64,000 nt of DNA from Anaeromyces robustus (taxonomy: Eukaryota > Neocallimastigomycota > Neocallimastigomycetes > Neocallimastigales > Neocallimastigaceae). The notes under the pieces were generated by a model that was not told the DNA's origin, made no database searches, and saw only the letters and a program-made list of their open reading frames with translations. Shown piece by piece: positions 11,569 to 25,164 of this stretch (positions within the stretch are counted from its first letter, which is position 1; each line of letters begins with the position of its first letter). Both the position numbers and the translations under genes were made by a program. The stretch is taken from assembly GCA_002104895.1 (NCBI GenBank), contig MCFG01000229.1, positions 1 to 64,000 of the forward strand, given 5' to 3'.

Positions 11569-14500
11569 ATTATATATAATCAATATATATAAATCAATAT
11601 ATAAATAATATTAATAATTTAAATTAAATTAATTCAAATGATTAATAAATAATAATAATTTATATTATTTAATAATAATAATTTATATCATTTAAACTAT
11701 ATTAATAAATAATAAATAATAAATAGAAATAAGTTTTCAAAAAGCAAATGCATCAAAAGTTTTTTTCTCAACAAAAATATATTTTCAAGGTCCTAGAATA
11801 AAACCTTCTGCTGCTGTAAGAGGTCCAGCTGAATGTGATGGATTTTGGAATGCAGTTAAAGGAAAAACAATTTTTAATTTTTCTTTTAAATTACCGAAAA
11901 ATGCTCCAAGTTCCTTTTCTTTAATTAATAATGATGTTAATGTTAAATATATAGTGACAGGGTAATTTATTATAAAAAATATTATTGCTATATATATATA
12001 TATATTTAAAAATTACTATATCAATATCAATATCAATATCAATATCTATATCTATATATCTATATCTATATTATATTTATCTATATTTATATCTTTATCT
12101 ATATTTATATCTTTTATTATCATCAAAATCTATCTATGCATTATAATAAAAAAATATTAACCATTTTTTATTTTATTTTATTTCTTTTTTTTTTTTTTTA
12201 TTATTATTATTTACTTTATTTCTTTTTAAATAATAGAAATGTTCAATATCATCAAGATAATATATATGATTCTTTATATACATCAGAAGAAGCCTTAGTA
12301 CTTGAAAATATTGATCAAGATTCAATGTCTTCAGTACCTGTTCGTGCTTCAACTCAGAAAAAAATGTTATTAGGTCGTGGAGGTTCTATTAGATTAGAAG
12401 GAATTGCTTCACAATCTTATTTTTGTTCAGGTAAAAATGCTCAAATTGAAGTTCATGTCACTAATGAAACAAAACATAAGGTATAATATAATTTTAATAG
12501 AATAGAAAAAAATAAAAAAGATATATAAATAAAAAATTATTAAAAAATTTTTATATATATTGATAATTATTTTTTTTTATAATTGAATCTTTAAAATATT
12601 ATTAAAAAAAATTTTTTTTTAAATTATTTTTTGAACAAATTTAAAAAATTGAAATATTGGATAAAATATTAATAATATCAACATCAACAAAAACAATAAT
12701 AACAACCATAATGAAAAATAAATAATAATAAAAAATTATTATAAAAAATTTTATAGCTCAATGGATTAAAAGCAAATTTATATAGATCTATTATTATACC
12801 CGGAACTGTCACAAAAAAGGATAATAAATCTATTATTAATTCAATATCTGATATAAATCTTAAATCAAATGATTATGTATTTAATTCTTATGAAGAAAAA
12901 TCTGTATTAATACAAATACCTATACCTGTAAGAAAAAAAAATTTTTTTAAATTATAATAAAAAAAAATATCAATATAATAAAAATATATATTTTAATTAA
13001 TAATAAAATTCATATATTAATTTTTCGTTTATATATATATATATATTTTACATTTAAAAATGTTTATATAATAGGAAGATAATATCTCAATGAAAAATAC
13101 TTCATTATTTATTGTTCAATACTATATAACACTATCTCTTCATCATGGCATGTTTAGGTATTGTTATTTATTATGTATTTATATTTATTTAAGTAGTAAT
13201 AAATATATATATTTGCTCTATTTTATAATATACTAATAATACTTTTCTTTTTATATATTTGTTTTATTTTATAATATACTAATAATATTTTTCTTTTTAT
13301 ATATATATGCTTTTTTTTATAATATTATTATAAATATTTTTTTTTTCCTTATTATTATTCATATTAGTAAAAATATATCTGTTAATTTACCAATTAGTAT
13401 TTGTCATTCAAAATTATATAATTCTATTAATGATCCTATTATTAAAAAACCAGAAATCATTAAAACAGTACATTCATCTGCTTCTTCTGATATATTACCA
13501 CCAAAGAAAACATTCCTTAATAATTTAAGAAGTCTTTCAAGAAAAGCATCAGTTTTAAGAAATAAAGCTTTATTATCAAAATTATGTATATCCGATGATG
13601 ATTATGATAAAGATTTTCCTAAACATAAATGTAGTAGTCGTCTTTCAGAAGTTAATTTCCCTTCAAATTATGAAACAATTAAACGTCAAAATGATATGCA
13701 TTTAAAAAATAGAAATAATAATAATAATAATAATAGTAGTATGGAAGATTTAGATTATTATTATAGTAGTAATAATAGTAACAACAACAACAACAACAAC
13801 AACAATAATAATAATGATAATAACAATTATTCTTTTGATACAACAGAAATGAAAACTATAAGTTATATGAATATATCTAATAATAATAATGATTATTATA
13901 CCAATTATAATACTATGGATACTGAACCAGATATTAATAATCCAAATTCTAATAATAGTTATACCAGTTATGATGAAACTAATAATAGTAATTCATATAT
14001 TCAAAATGATCCTATGAATAAATATAATGGTAGTAAAGATGATATAAATGATATGGATGAAGATATGTCAGATTCTGAAATAACAGGAACTGAAAATGCT
14101 TATAATAGTGATATTGATAAATTTTCTAAATATTTCTCTAATAAAAAAGTTTTTAGATCTTTATCAACAGAAAATAATAACAATAATAATACTAATAATA
14201 ATACTAATAATAATACTAATAACAACAACAATATAAAAAATAATAGTTTCAATAATAGTTTTAATAATAATAATAACAATAATAATAACAATAATAATAC
14301 CAATAATAATACCAATACTAATACCAATAATAACACCAATAAAAGAAATAATAGTTTCAATAATAATTTTAATAATAACAACAATAACAATAATAATTCC
14401 ATATCTTATAATAATAATTATAATTTTGATAATAATTATAAAAGAAAAGGATCAATTAAATCTACACATAGTAGTCATAGTAATAATCAATCAATGAAGA

Positions 14501-15983
14501 ATGGAAAATCTAATGATTTAAGATCATCTAATTCTTATAGAAATAATAAATCAAATTCATCAATGTTAATGAAATCTAGATTATCTTCATCCAATTTGAA
14601 AAAAGTTGCTTCCATTGGATCTATGAATGATGAAGATGATATTTTAGGTATTTATTTATTTATTTATTTATTTATATCTATATCTATATGTATAAATATT
14701 ATTATAATGAACAATAATAATAGTAAAAAGAACTTTTTTTCTTGAAATTAAAAAATAAAAATATATTGATTTAGTTGTAATACAATTTAAATAATTAATA
14801 CTTATATGTAAATATTTTTATTTTTTATTTTTTATTTTTTATTTTTTATTTTTATTTTTATTTTTAAATTTTTTTAGATTATACATCAAATACTTCTCTT
14901 TCACAAGATTATGAAAATAATACAACATTTTTCAGAAATATATCCACACCATATATACAACCTAATGAAAGTAATTATCATTCTTATCAATCTTCAAGAA
15001 TATTAAATACTAGTAGATCTAATATAAGTTTAACAAATGAAACTAGTAGTTATTATAGTAAAGATGAAAATATTAATGAAGCTTTTGATGCTGCTTTTAA
15101 TGATATGAATGAAAATCTAAATACTATATTACCATCCACTTATACTAACAGAAATTTAAATAGGAATAATTCATACCATTCTAATACCTCTTACAACAAT
15201 AACAACAACAACAACAACAATAACAATAACAACAATAATAATAACAATAATAATAATAACAATAACAATAATAATAATAATAATAACAATAATAATAATA
15301 ATAATCATATTCCTTATAGGAAAAATGAACCAGATAATTCATCCATGTCTTCAATGACTTCACCATATACCAGATATAATAATAATAATAATAACAATAA
15401 TAATAACAATAACAATAACAATAACAATAACAATAACAATAACAATAACAATAATAATAATAATAACAATAATAATAATAATAAATCTTTTGATCATAAT
15501 AGATCTTCTCCTTTACATAATACTTCTTACCATAAAAATTATTATAATGAAGTAAATATGAATAATATAAATTTCACTCAAAATTGTTCCATAAATAGTA
15601 TAAATAGTAATAATAATAATAATAACAACAACAATAACAATAATAATAACATTCTTGATAATAATAATCTTAATAATAATAATAATAATAATACTTATCA
15701 ATCTCCAAGATCATTACCTTCTTCATCACCATCACCAACATTTAAAAATAAAATTTATTTTAATGGAAATTCTAATAGTTTTAATTATGGACATAATTAT
15801 CATAGTTATAGTCATAGTTTTGGTTCCACTTCACCAATGACACCTTCTATTAAACGTAACTTTTCAAATTCTTCATTAAAAAGTTCTCAAAGTGTAGATG
15901 GTTATTTCAAACGTAATAATAGTAATAATAGTAATAGTACAAGCTATAGTTATAGTAATCATAGTCCATTAAATTCAAATTCT

Positions 15984-16026
<43 letters not shown>

Positions 16027-16313
16027 CAACAACTTCTTCTACTCTTTACAATTCTATTAATAATAATAATTTAAATTTTGAAAATAGTAGAAAATATATA
16101 AATTCATCTCCAACAGTAATTTCAAATAAATCAAGAAATGATAAATCTTCTAATTATGGTAATAACGGAAATGGAAATGTTAGTAATACTCATTATAAAT
16201 CTTCTTCTTATTCTACTCCTCCACCAATTGATCCATCATCACCTTATTCTATGCCTTCCTATTATAATTATGTAAATCAATTCCAAAGACGTCCATCTTT
16301 AAAATATCATTAA
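10784..16313 (+). CDS. Alpha-arrestin (ART-like trafficking adaptor) with a very long Asn-rich tail
   Basis: Seven exons: 10784-10946, 11727-11961, 12237-12480, 12757-12927, 13075-13157, 13368-14647 and 14878-16313. They give 1,203 residues, and all introns are GT-AG with consistent phases. Residues 1-133 form an arrestin N-domain (GDILKGKLEL, ICVELTGFEG, FNFSFKLPKNAPSSF). About residues 180-312 form the C-domain, ending in YYITLSLHHGMF and VNLPISICHS. Fungal alpha-arrestins recruit Nedd4/Rsp5-type ubiquitin ligases to membrane transporters. Here no canonical PPxY motif was seen; the closest is the C-terminal PPPIDPSSPYSMPSYYNY. The remaining ~890 residues are rich in Asn and Ser. They include uninterrupted runs of 37 Asn (15195-15305) and 35 Asn (15378-15482), encoded by mixed AAT and AAC codons. 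The start is the first ATG; the frame also opens upstream with a TTG. The family call is firm; the cargo is unknown. Confidence 0.85.
11041..11115. repeat. GGAAATATAAAA tandem repeat in arrestin intron 1
   Basis: Five units of roughly 14-17 bp (AAAAGGAAATATAAAA type) inside the first intron. That intron is unusually long at 780 bp and also contains a poly(A) run (about 11229-11259) and an AAAT array (about 11501-11570). Confidence 0.75.
11501..11570. repeat. AAAT microsatellite in arrestin intron 1
   Basis: About 17 AAAT units within intron 1 of the alpha-arrestin gene. It is simple sequence. Confidence 0.85.
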
Positions 16314-16436
16314 TTTTTTTTTTATTTTTTATTTTTTTATTTTTTTTTTTTTTCCTAAAAAAAAAAAAATCATAAATCTAATAACTATTGAAACAATATC
16401 AACCACAAAAACACTAAAATAAATAAAATAAATAAA

Positions 16437-16467
<31 letters not shown>

Positions 16468-17620
16468 AAAGGTATTTATTTGTAAAAAGAATAATAAAGA
16501 AACAACAAAAACAAAAATAATACTTCTGATGATATTAATATTAATAATTAATATATATTATTTTATTAAAATTATATTAATATTATTATCATAATTAATG
16601 TATATATATGTGGTATTTTATGTATATAAAAAAGAATAGCTAAAAAAGAGTTTTTTGTTTCTTTTTTTTTTTTTTAAATCATAATGAAGAATGAATTTTA
16701 ATGTTGGTATTTATTTTTTATAAATATATATTAAAATTATTACATTAGATTATGAAAAAAAATTTTTTTAAGAAAAGAAAAATACAATAAATATTTATTA
16801 TAATAATTATAATTATAATAATATGGAATATGGTAAAATAAGTAAAAAAAAAAAAAAAAGTAAAAAGAAAATTTTCTAAGAAGATAAAAAAAATAAAACT
16901 AAATCAAAAAAGCAAAGAAAGAAGAAAAATTAGAAATTATGATAGAATAAGAAAAAAAACAATAATAATAAATAATAAATTAAAAATAAAATATATAAAA
17001 AAAAAAAAAGAAAGAAAGAAAAAATAATTAAAAGATTATGTAAATAGGAAATAAAAAAAATAATAATAAAAATTATTTAAAGAAACTGAATGATAATAAA
17101 AAAAAATAATATATATATATAATAAAAAAGTAGTAAATAATGAAAAAAGGAAAGAAAATCTATTATGAAAAAAAAAAAAAAAAAAAAGAGGTTTTCCTTT
17201 TTTTTTTATAATGGAAATAAATTAAATAAATTCAAAATAACAAAAACAAAACAAAACAAAATAAGAACAAAAAATAAAAACAAAAACAAAAATAAAAGTA
17301 AAAACAAAAATAAAAATAAAATAAAAATAAAAATAAAAATTAAGAATTAAAATAAAAATAAAAAAATATTCTATTATTATTTAAATAATAATATATTAAT
17401 AATACATTTTAAAATTTTAAAAAATATATTATTTATTTATTTTTAGTGTTTCTCCAATTTTTTTCTATTTTTTTTTATAGATGGTTGAATAAAGCATAAC
17501 TTTTATTATATTTAATAAAATACATAAATAGATAAATAAATAATAATAGTAGTAAAAAATAATACGCAAATATAAAGATAAAGTAATAATACTATAATAC
17601 TAAAAAAATGTTTTATTTTA

Positions 17621-17674
<54 letters not shown>

Positions 17675-18122
17675 TCATTTTTATATATATATATATAAAT
17701 TCTTTCATCCTAAAGGAAATAATATATATACTACATCATCTACATCATATTCTTTCCAATAAAATGAAAACAATATTTACCTCAATTAAAAAAATTATTA
17801 TTTACTAAACTATTAAAATTTTTACACACACATATATATACATACATATACATGCTTATATATATTATTATTACTGTATATTATATTAAGATGAAAACAT
17901 CTATTAATTAAACGGTCTAATTAATATATGAAATTAAAAGTTGTATCAATAATTAACCCACTTTTTAAGTCTGTACAATAACATACTAGAATTTAATCAT
18001 TAAAAAAAAAAAAAACTATATTGTATAATATACATAAATTATATATAAACATAAAAAAAAATCTATATAACAATATATATAATATATACGAACAAAATAC
18101 TTATAAATTATACAAAACAAAA

Positions 18123-18153
<31 letters not shown>

Positions 18154-18738
18154 TAATTACTTATTGCAAAATTACTTCATTTTATTCTTTTATTGATATT
18201 TTCATTTTTTTTTTCTTTATGATGTTATTAATTATTTTTTTTTATTTTAATTTGAACCATTATTTTTATAATTTAATAAATATTTATTTATTTAAATATA
18301 TATTTTTTATTTAATTTATTTATTTTTTTTTTTTATTTTATCAAAAAATATTAATGCAAATAATTTTATCATGAATAATAATTAAATATCCTCATTTTTT
18401 TTTTTTTTTAAAATGTTTTGTTATTTTTTCAAGATTATTTCAAATTTGTGTACTTTTTTTAATTTTTTTTAAGATTGAAAATACTGATTTTAAAGCTTAA
18501 TTATTTTTCCTTTTTTTAACGATGTTAAAAAAAAAAAAGAAAATAATTACGTTGCTTTCAAAAAATTTTTTTTTCAATTCATTTAGAGCTTGCTATTTGG
18601 AGAGCTATTTGTTTTATTAATTATAAATTATTAAAAAAAAATATAAATGTTTTATAATGATTAATAATTAATATATTAATTAGAAACTATTATAATTTAT
18701 ATATATTATCTTAAAAAAAAATTTTTTTTATATGATAT
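16314..18738. other. Gene-free region between convergent genes
   Basis: About 2.4 kb between the ends of the arrestin (plus) and adenylate kinase (minus) genes. It is A-rich on the left (poly-A and AAAAATAAAA runs, 17225-17370) and T-rich further on (37-nt T run ending near 17670). Open frames such as 17165-17350 are Lys/Asn or Phe runs from simple sequence and are not credible genes. Confidence 0.7.
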
Positions 18739-20084
<1,346 letters not shown>

Positions 20085-20956
20085 CTTTAATTTTTATTTG
20101 TATATAACAAAAAAATATATATAAAAATTTGTAAAGAAAAAAGAAAAAAAAAATTTTTTTAAAAAATTCATTAACATTCTATATTTTATTTTTTTATTTC
20201 TATAGAAATATATTCATATATATTATAATATTATTATAATATATTTTATAATATTTAAATTGGTAATCTCAATATAATTTATATATTTATATATATATAT
20301 TTATAATTTATATATTTATATATTTTAATTTTTTAATAGTTATAAATAAAAATTAAAATTTTTATTTTCTTTATCAAATATAATAATAATATATATAATA
20401 ATATATATTACATATAATAAAGAATTATAATAAATAAGATAAAATATTATTTTAAATATTCAGATCCTTGTTAGCCAATCATTTTAATCTAAATTTTGAA
20501 AAAATTGTTAATTCACGAAAAGAAATTTTTTATAATTTTTTTTTTTTTAAGATGTAGATGTATACTACTAATTAAAATTATTAGTAAAAAATAATTAAAT
20601 TTATAAATGAATAAAATTGAAAATTTTCTAATATGTATGTAATACAATGTAATACAATACAAAATAATACAATACAGTTTATCCACTAAATACAAAATTT
20701 AATACAAATTATTTTTTTATTATTTTATAATTTATTATAATAATTAATTAATAAATTTTTATAAATATTTATAATATTAAATTTTAAACAACCACCAAAT
20801 TTTTATAATATTAAATTTTTTACAACCACCAAGTTATAAAGATTTTTATATACATATATTAATTATTATTATATTTATATACATTATTTAAAATAAAAAT
20901 ATTTTATAATAGATTAACCTAAATATAAATTTACTCTTTTTTCTTTTTTATGTTTT
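20085..20956. other. Intergenic region upstream of adenylate kinase
   Basis: About 870 bp serving as 5' region for adenylate kinase and 3' region for GH32 copy 1 (both minus). A short direct repeat (TTTTTATAATATTAAATTTTT plus ACAACCACCAA) occurs at about 20785-20830. No gene was seen. Confidence 0.65.
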
Positions 20957-23329
20957 TTATTTTTCTTGATTTTCCCAAATACCATTTAATGGATAAATAG
21001 TAATATTAGCTTTAACTTCTTCTCCTTCAACAATAACACTAGTTCCTAAACTATTTAAGCTTGGATAAATAACATTAGCTCCTATAATAGTATTATCTTG
21101 AGCAAAGACTTCAACACTGGCTCTATCAACAAAAATATGCATATCAATACTACCATCAGCATTTAATTTCATAGCTTGAGAATCAACAATTTTGAAAATA
21201 TCTGAAAGCATCTTACCAGATATACTTCTATCAATGACAATCTTTTCATTGATAACATCATAGTAAATAAGAGTTTCTTCATCATTACCAACTCTAGTAC
21301 GGAAACCAACTTTTTCAGTACTTTTAGATGGATAGAAAGTAGCAATGATTTCATATTTTTCACTTTTGAAATCATTTAATAAATCATTATTTTTATTGAT
21401 AGTAACATTTTCCCATTGTTTCATTTCAGAAGTAATACGTAATTCTTCATATTTTTTAATTGGTGATTGCATTAAAAGATAAGTATCTCCTTCCTTTTTA
21501 AGATCAAGTTTAAGATTAAGATTAAAAGTACCATTGAAATCTTGTTCTAATTTTTTAGCAGCTATCTTAGCATAATCATCCCAACAATTCATCCAATTTA
21601 ATTCAATAATATCTGGGAGAGTTGGATTAGCTTCAGTTCCAAAATCTTGAATATAATAAGTCATAGCAGCATAAGAATCTTTACCAAAATTCATAAGACC
21701 ATCTTTTGTTTTATATTCATCATCTGGAAGATATGTCCATTTACCATTAACTTTTCTTAAATCTCCAACTTTGTAATAACGTCCACCTCTTGAAAGAACC
21801 CATTTAATTTTACCATCATCTGCTTTAATTGGATATAAATCTGGACATTCTGTATCAATATCTGGATAATTAGATTCAGGTTCCCAATCAATAAGATTAT
21901 CAGAAGAATAAAGTCTAAGAGGACCACCAGCAACAACCATAAACCATTTATTTTCCCAATGGAATACTTTTGGATCTCTAAAATCTATTGATTTTAATTC
22001 ATCTTCAGTCCAATCTACTATAATTTTATCTAATTTAGTCCATGTGATACCTTCATCTTCACTATAAGCAAGTTTAACTCTTTGTCCATTACCATCAACA
22101 GAAATGAAAGCAATAAGACCACCTTTATCACTTTTAAATAAACCAGAATCATTATGAATATCAGCAACAATCGAACCTGAAAACATAGCACCATTAGCAT
22201 CTGGATATAAAGCAATTGGAAATTCTTTCCAATGAAGAAGATCAGTACTTATAGCATGAGCCCAATGCATAGGTCCCCATTGAAGATCATCATAAAATTG
22301 GAAAAATAAATGATATTTACCATTATAATAAACTAAACCATTTGGATCATTAGCCCAACCTTCCTTTAATGAAAAATGATATTGATCACGATATTGTTCA
22401 TTATAATAAATATTATCTTCTTTAAATCTATGAACATTCATACGATAAATAACAGAAGCAGATTTCTTGTCATCAGAAATAATAGTACTCTTAACAGAAA
22501 TATAATTTATACCTAATTCAACTGGAATATCTTCATCTTCTTTATAAATTTTACCATCTTTATCAATAATTTCAATGATAGCATTATCATTCATTTTGGA
22601 AGTATTAATTTTAATAGTAGAAGCATTATAATCAACATATTGAATTCTAATTGGTTCAGTAGAAACAAATGGAGATTGATCTTCAACAGTACCGATAGAT
22701 GATGTAATCTTAATATCTTTTAAAAGAGGATTAAAATTATTATTAATTTCTTTGAAATAAGTATTTTGGAATAGAACTTTAGTATTTTTATTTAATAAAC
22801 CGAAAACACCATCACCAATGAAGGTATTTTGACCTTTATCATCATATTGTAAAACATAATCACCGGTACTAGCAATAAGCATTTCATTAATATAGAAGAG
22901 AATCCAAGAATCATAAGCAACAACTTTTAAATTATACTTTTCATTCTTAGTAGCTTCAATTTCTTTTTCATTTATTAATTGTAAAACTTCATTCTTTTGC
23001 CATCTATAAAATTTACATTTATGAGTAGAAACATTTATTTCAGCAATATAAGATTCTTTATTATTCATATCACGATTACTACGGAAAATGAGAGAAGCAG
23101 AACCTTCATGGATTTTAAAAGTTAAATCAGTCGAATATACGAAATTTGAAGCATTTTCGATTGAGAAAGCATAACTATCACCTTTTCCGATAGAATTACT
23201 TAAAAGCCCATCTTTAGTCATTTCCCAATCGCCTTCACCAACATAAGATAATTTATCAGTAATAGTAATAACTGGATAATGTTTAATTTTGGTATTACTA
23301 ACAACATTGAAATTGTTTGAAGTAATCAT
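20957..23329 (-). CDS. GH32 beta-fructosidase/levanase-like enzyme, copy 1, no signal peptide
   Basis: A single-exon gene of 790 codons from the ATG at 23329. The frame reaches 23365 only through a TTG, and an in-frame TAA lies upstream. Domains are an N-terminal LamG/concanavalin-like sandwich (about residues 25-195), a cadherin-like beta-sandwich (about 205-305), then the GH32 five-bladed propeller and C-terminal sandwich. The catalytic motifs are intact: WANDPNG (nucleophile Asp328), RDP (451-453) and ECP (Glu494 as acid/base). GH32 enzymes hydrolyse sucrose, inulin or levan. From 20957 to 23254 it aligns without gaps to copy 2 (25165-27462), with 17 amino-acid changes in 765. The N-terminal 25 residues differ and carry no recognisable secretion signal, so the product may be intracellular or unsecreted. 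The lack of introns and the bacterial-style domain order suggest acquisition from bacteria (inference). Confidence 0.9.
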   Translation of the reverse strand: MITSNNFNVVSNTKIKHYPVITITDKLSYVGEGDWEMTKDGLLSNSIGKGDSYAFSIENASNFVYSTDLTFKIHEGSASLIFRSNRDMNNKESYIAEINVSTHKCKFYRWQKNEVLQLINEKEIEATKNEKYNLKVVAYDSWILFYINEMLIASTGDYVLQYDDKGQNTFIGDGVFGLLNKNTKVLFQNTYFKEINNNFNPLLKDIKITSSIGTVEDQSPFVSTEPIRIQYVDYNASTIKINTSKMNDNAIIEIIDKDGKIYKEDEDIPVELGINYISVKSTIISDDKKSASVIYRMNVHRFKEDNIYYNEQYRDQYHFSLKEGWANDPNGLVYYNGKYHLFFQFYDDLQWGPMHWAHAISTDLLHWKEFPIALYPDANGAMFSGSIVADIHNDSGLFKSDKGGLIAFISVDGNGQRVKLAYSEDEGITWTKLDKIIVDWTEDELKSIDFRDPKVFHWENKWFMVVAGGPLRLYSSDNLIDWEPESNYPDIDTECPDLYPIKADDGKIKWVLSRGGRYYKVGDLRKVNGKWTYLPDDEYKTKDGLMNFGKDSYAAMTYYIQDFGTEANPTLPDIIELNWMNCWDDYAKIAAKKLEQDFNGTFNLNLKLDLKKEGDTYLLMQSPIKKYEELRITSEMKQWENVTINKNNDLLNDFKSEKYEIIATFYPSKSTEKVGFRTRVGNDEETLIYYDVINEKIVIDRSISGKMLSDIFKIVDSQAMKLNADGSIDMHIFVDRASVEVFAQDNTIIGANVIYPSLNSLGTSVIVEGEEVKANITIYPLNGIWENQEK

Positions 23330-24758
23330 TTTTAGAATTCTTTTAAATGATATAAAAATTATCAATGATGCTTAGTAAAAAATAAAAATATATATATATT
23401 AATAAATGATGTTGAATTTCGTTTTTTTAAAAATTTACTCTTTTTTTAAAGAGTTTTTTAAATTTTAAAAGTGATATCTTTATATAAAACTTACAAAAAC
23501 AAATATAACAAAAATAAAACAAACGATAAAAAGAAAGTTTTAAAAATTTAATTATATATTATATAATTAAAAAAATAAAGATAAAGAATTGAAGAAAATG
23601 TATAGAATTTCTTTACCAACTTTTTAGTTATTTTATTTTATATAAATTATAATAATAGTTTAATAATAATAAATAATAAATTGTAATATTTTTCATTTTT
23701 AATTAGCTGTGATTTAATTTTGAAAAAATTTAAGTTAATTAAAAATGAAAAATATTACAAGTTGAATATGAAATTATTTTTAATATAAAAAAAGAAAAAA
23801 AGAAAAATATGGAATATAATTTAAAAAGTTTTTTAATTAAAAAAAAAAAAAAATTTAAAAGATTAGAAATAATAAAAAAATATATATATATAATAAAAAA
23901 AGAATATTATAAAGGTTCTATGATCTTAAATATATAATTTTTTTATAATTTAAAAATATTAACTTTTTTTAAGTAATTCTTTATATTTAAATTAGATTTA
24001 TTAAAAATATATTAATTTTAAAAAATAAGAGTCATTTTTGAGAATCATATTTTTAATAATAAAATAATAATATTTTTTCCATTAATTTTTTCATTTTATA
24101 ATATATAAAATTTTATTATTTTATATTATATAATAATTTATTAAAGAAAAGCTTAAATTGAAATAAAGAGGTTAAATTCTAAAAAATGAGAATCGAAAAA
24201 AATAGAAAATAAAAAAAAAAATTAAAAATTTATTATTCTATAATTTGTATTTAAATCAAAATATAAAAAAGTTTATAATCAATTCATTAACTAATTATCA
24301 TATAATTTATTTATATATCATTATTTTTTTTTTTAGTTAAGGATCTTATCCCTACTAGATTGCCTTTCTGTTTATTTTCAGCTTTAGCTTGTCTTTTATC
24401 ATTTATACTTAGGGTTGGACTTAAATTCAGTAGTATTTAATAAATGTTATATCATTTCAGAATAAATAATGAAATATAGGAAATGTCAATAACTGCCTAT
24501 TTTTTTGCTTGTTAATGAAATGTTCAAACTTCAACATAAATATATTAAACATATATATATATTTTTAAGTGTAATAAATATTAAAAGATATTATTATATT
24601 ATACTTTATATCAAAAAAAGAATTTTTTAATAATTTTTTATTTTTATAATGTTATATTTGGAATACATGATTATATGTAATTTTATATTAATAAATAGAG
24701 AATGCTTAATATTTATTTATTAATATTTAATAATGAATATTTAACTATAATTTTAATA

Positions 24759-24800
<42 letters not shown>

Positions 24801-25164
24801 ATTAAATTTATGCTAATATATATTTAAGTTATAATTTAATATTATATTTTTATGTTATTTTATTTTATTTTATATTTAATTTTTTTTTGCTTTTGCTTTA
24901 TTATTTTGATATTTGCCTCTTTTTTGGTTTATTTCTTTTATTTCATTTAAATTTTTTTTTTCAGTACATTTATTATGATTTTTATTTTTTTTATTTTGTT
25001 ATATTGAATAATTATATTTTTTTATTTTGTTATGTTTATTAAATATATTTTTTGAGAATATTTAATTATATTCATTATTTTTCTTTAATAACTTTAAAAT
25101 TATGAGTAGAGTCATTATCTTCATTAAATGAAGTAACTTTCTATTCTTTTTTTTTTTTTACATT
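23330..25164. other. Intergenic region between the GH32 copies
   Basis: About 1.8 kb, mostly AT-rich. A possible TATA-like TATATAAAG lies on the minus strand near 23480, upstream of copy 1. The short stretch 24337-24480 has noticeably higher complexity and GC than its surroundings. Its plus frame is open for 34 codons before a stop, but no product was recognised. Confidence 0.6.

Noticed and set aside
14100-14402. Minus-strand Leu-rich frame opposite the arrestin gene
   Set aside because: It is the antisense shadow of AAT/AAC Asn codons in arrestin exon 6.
24337-24480. Possible tRNA gene in the GC-richer island
   Set aside because: No cloverleaf arms or B-box-like GTTCNANNC could be placed.
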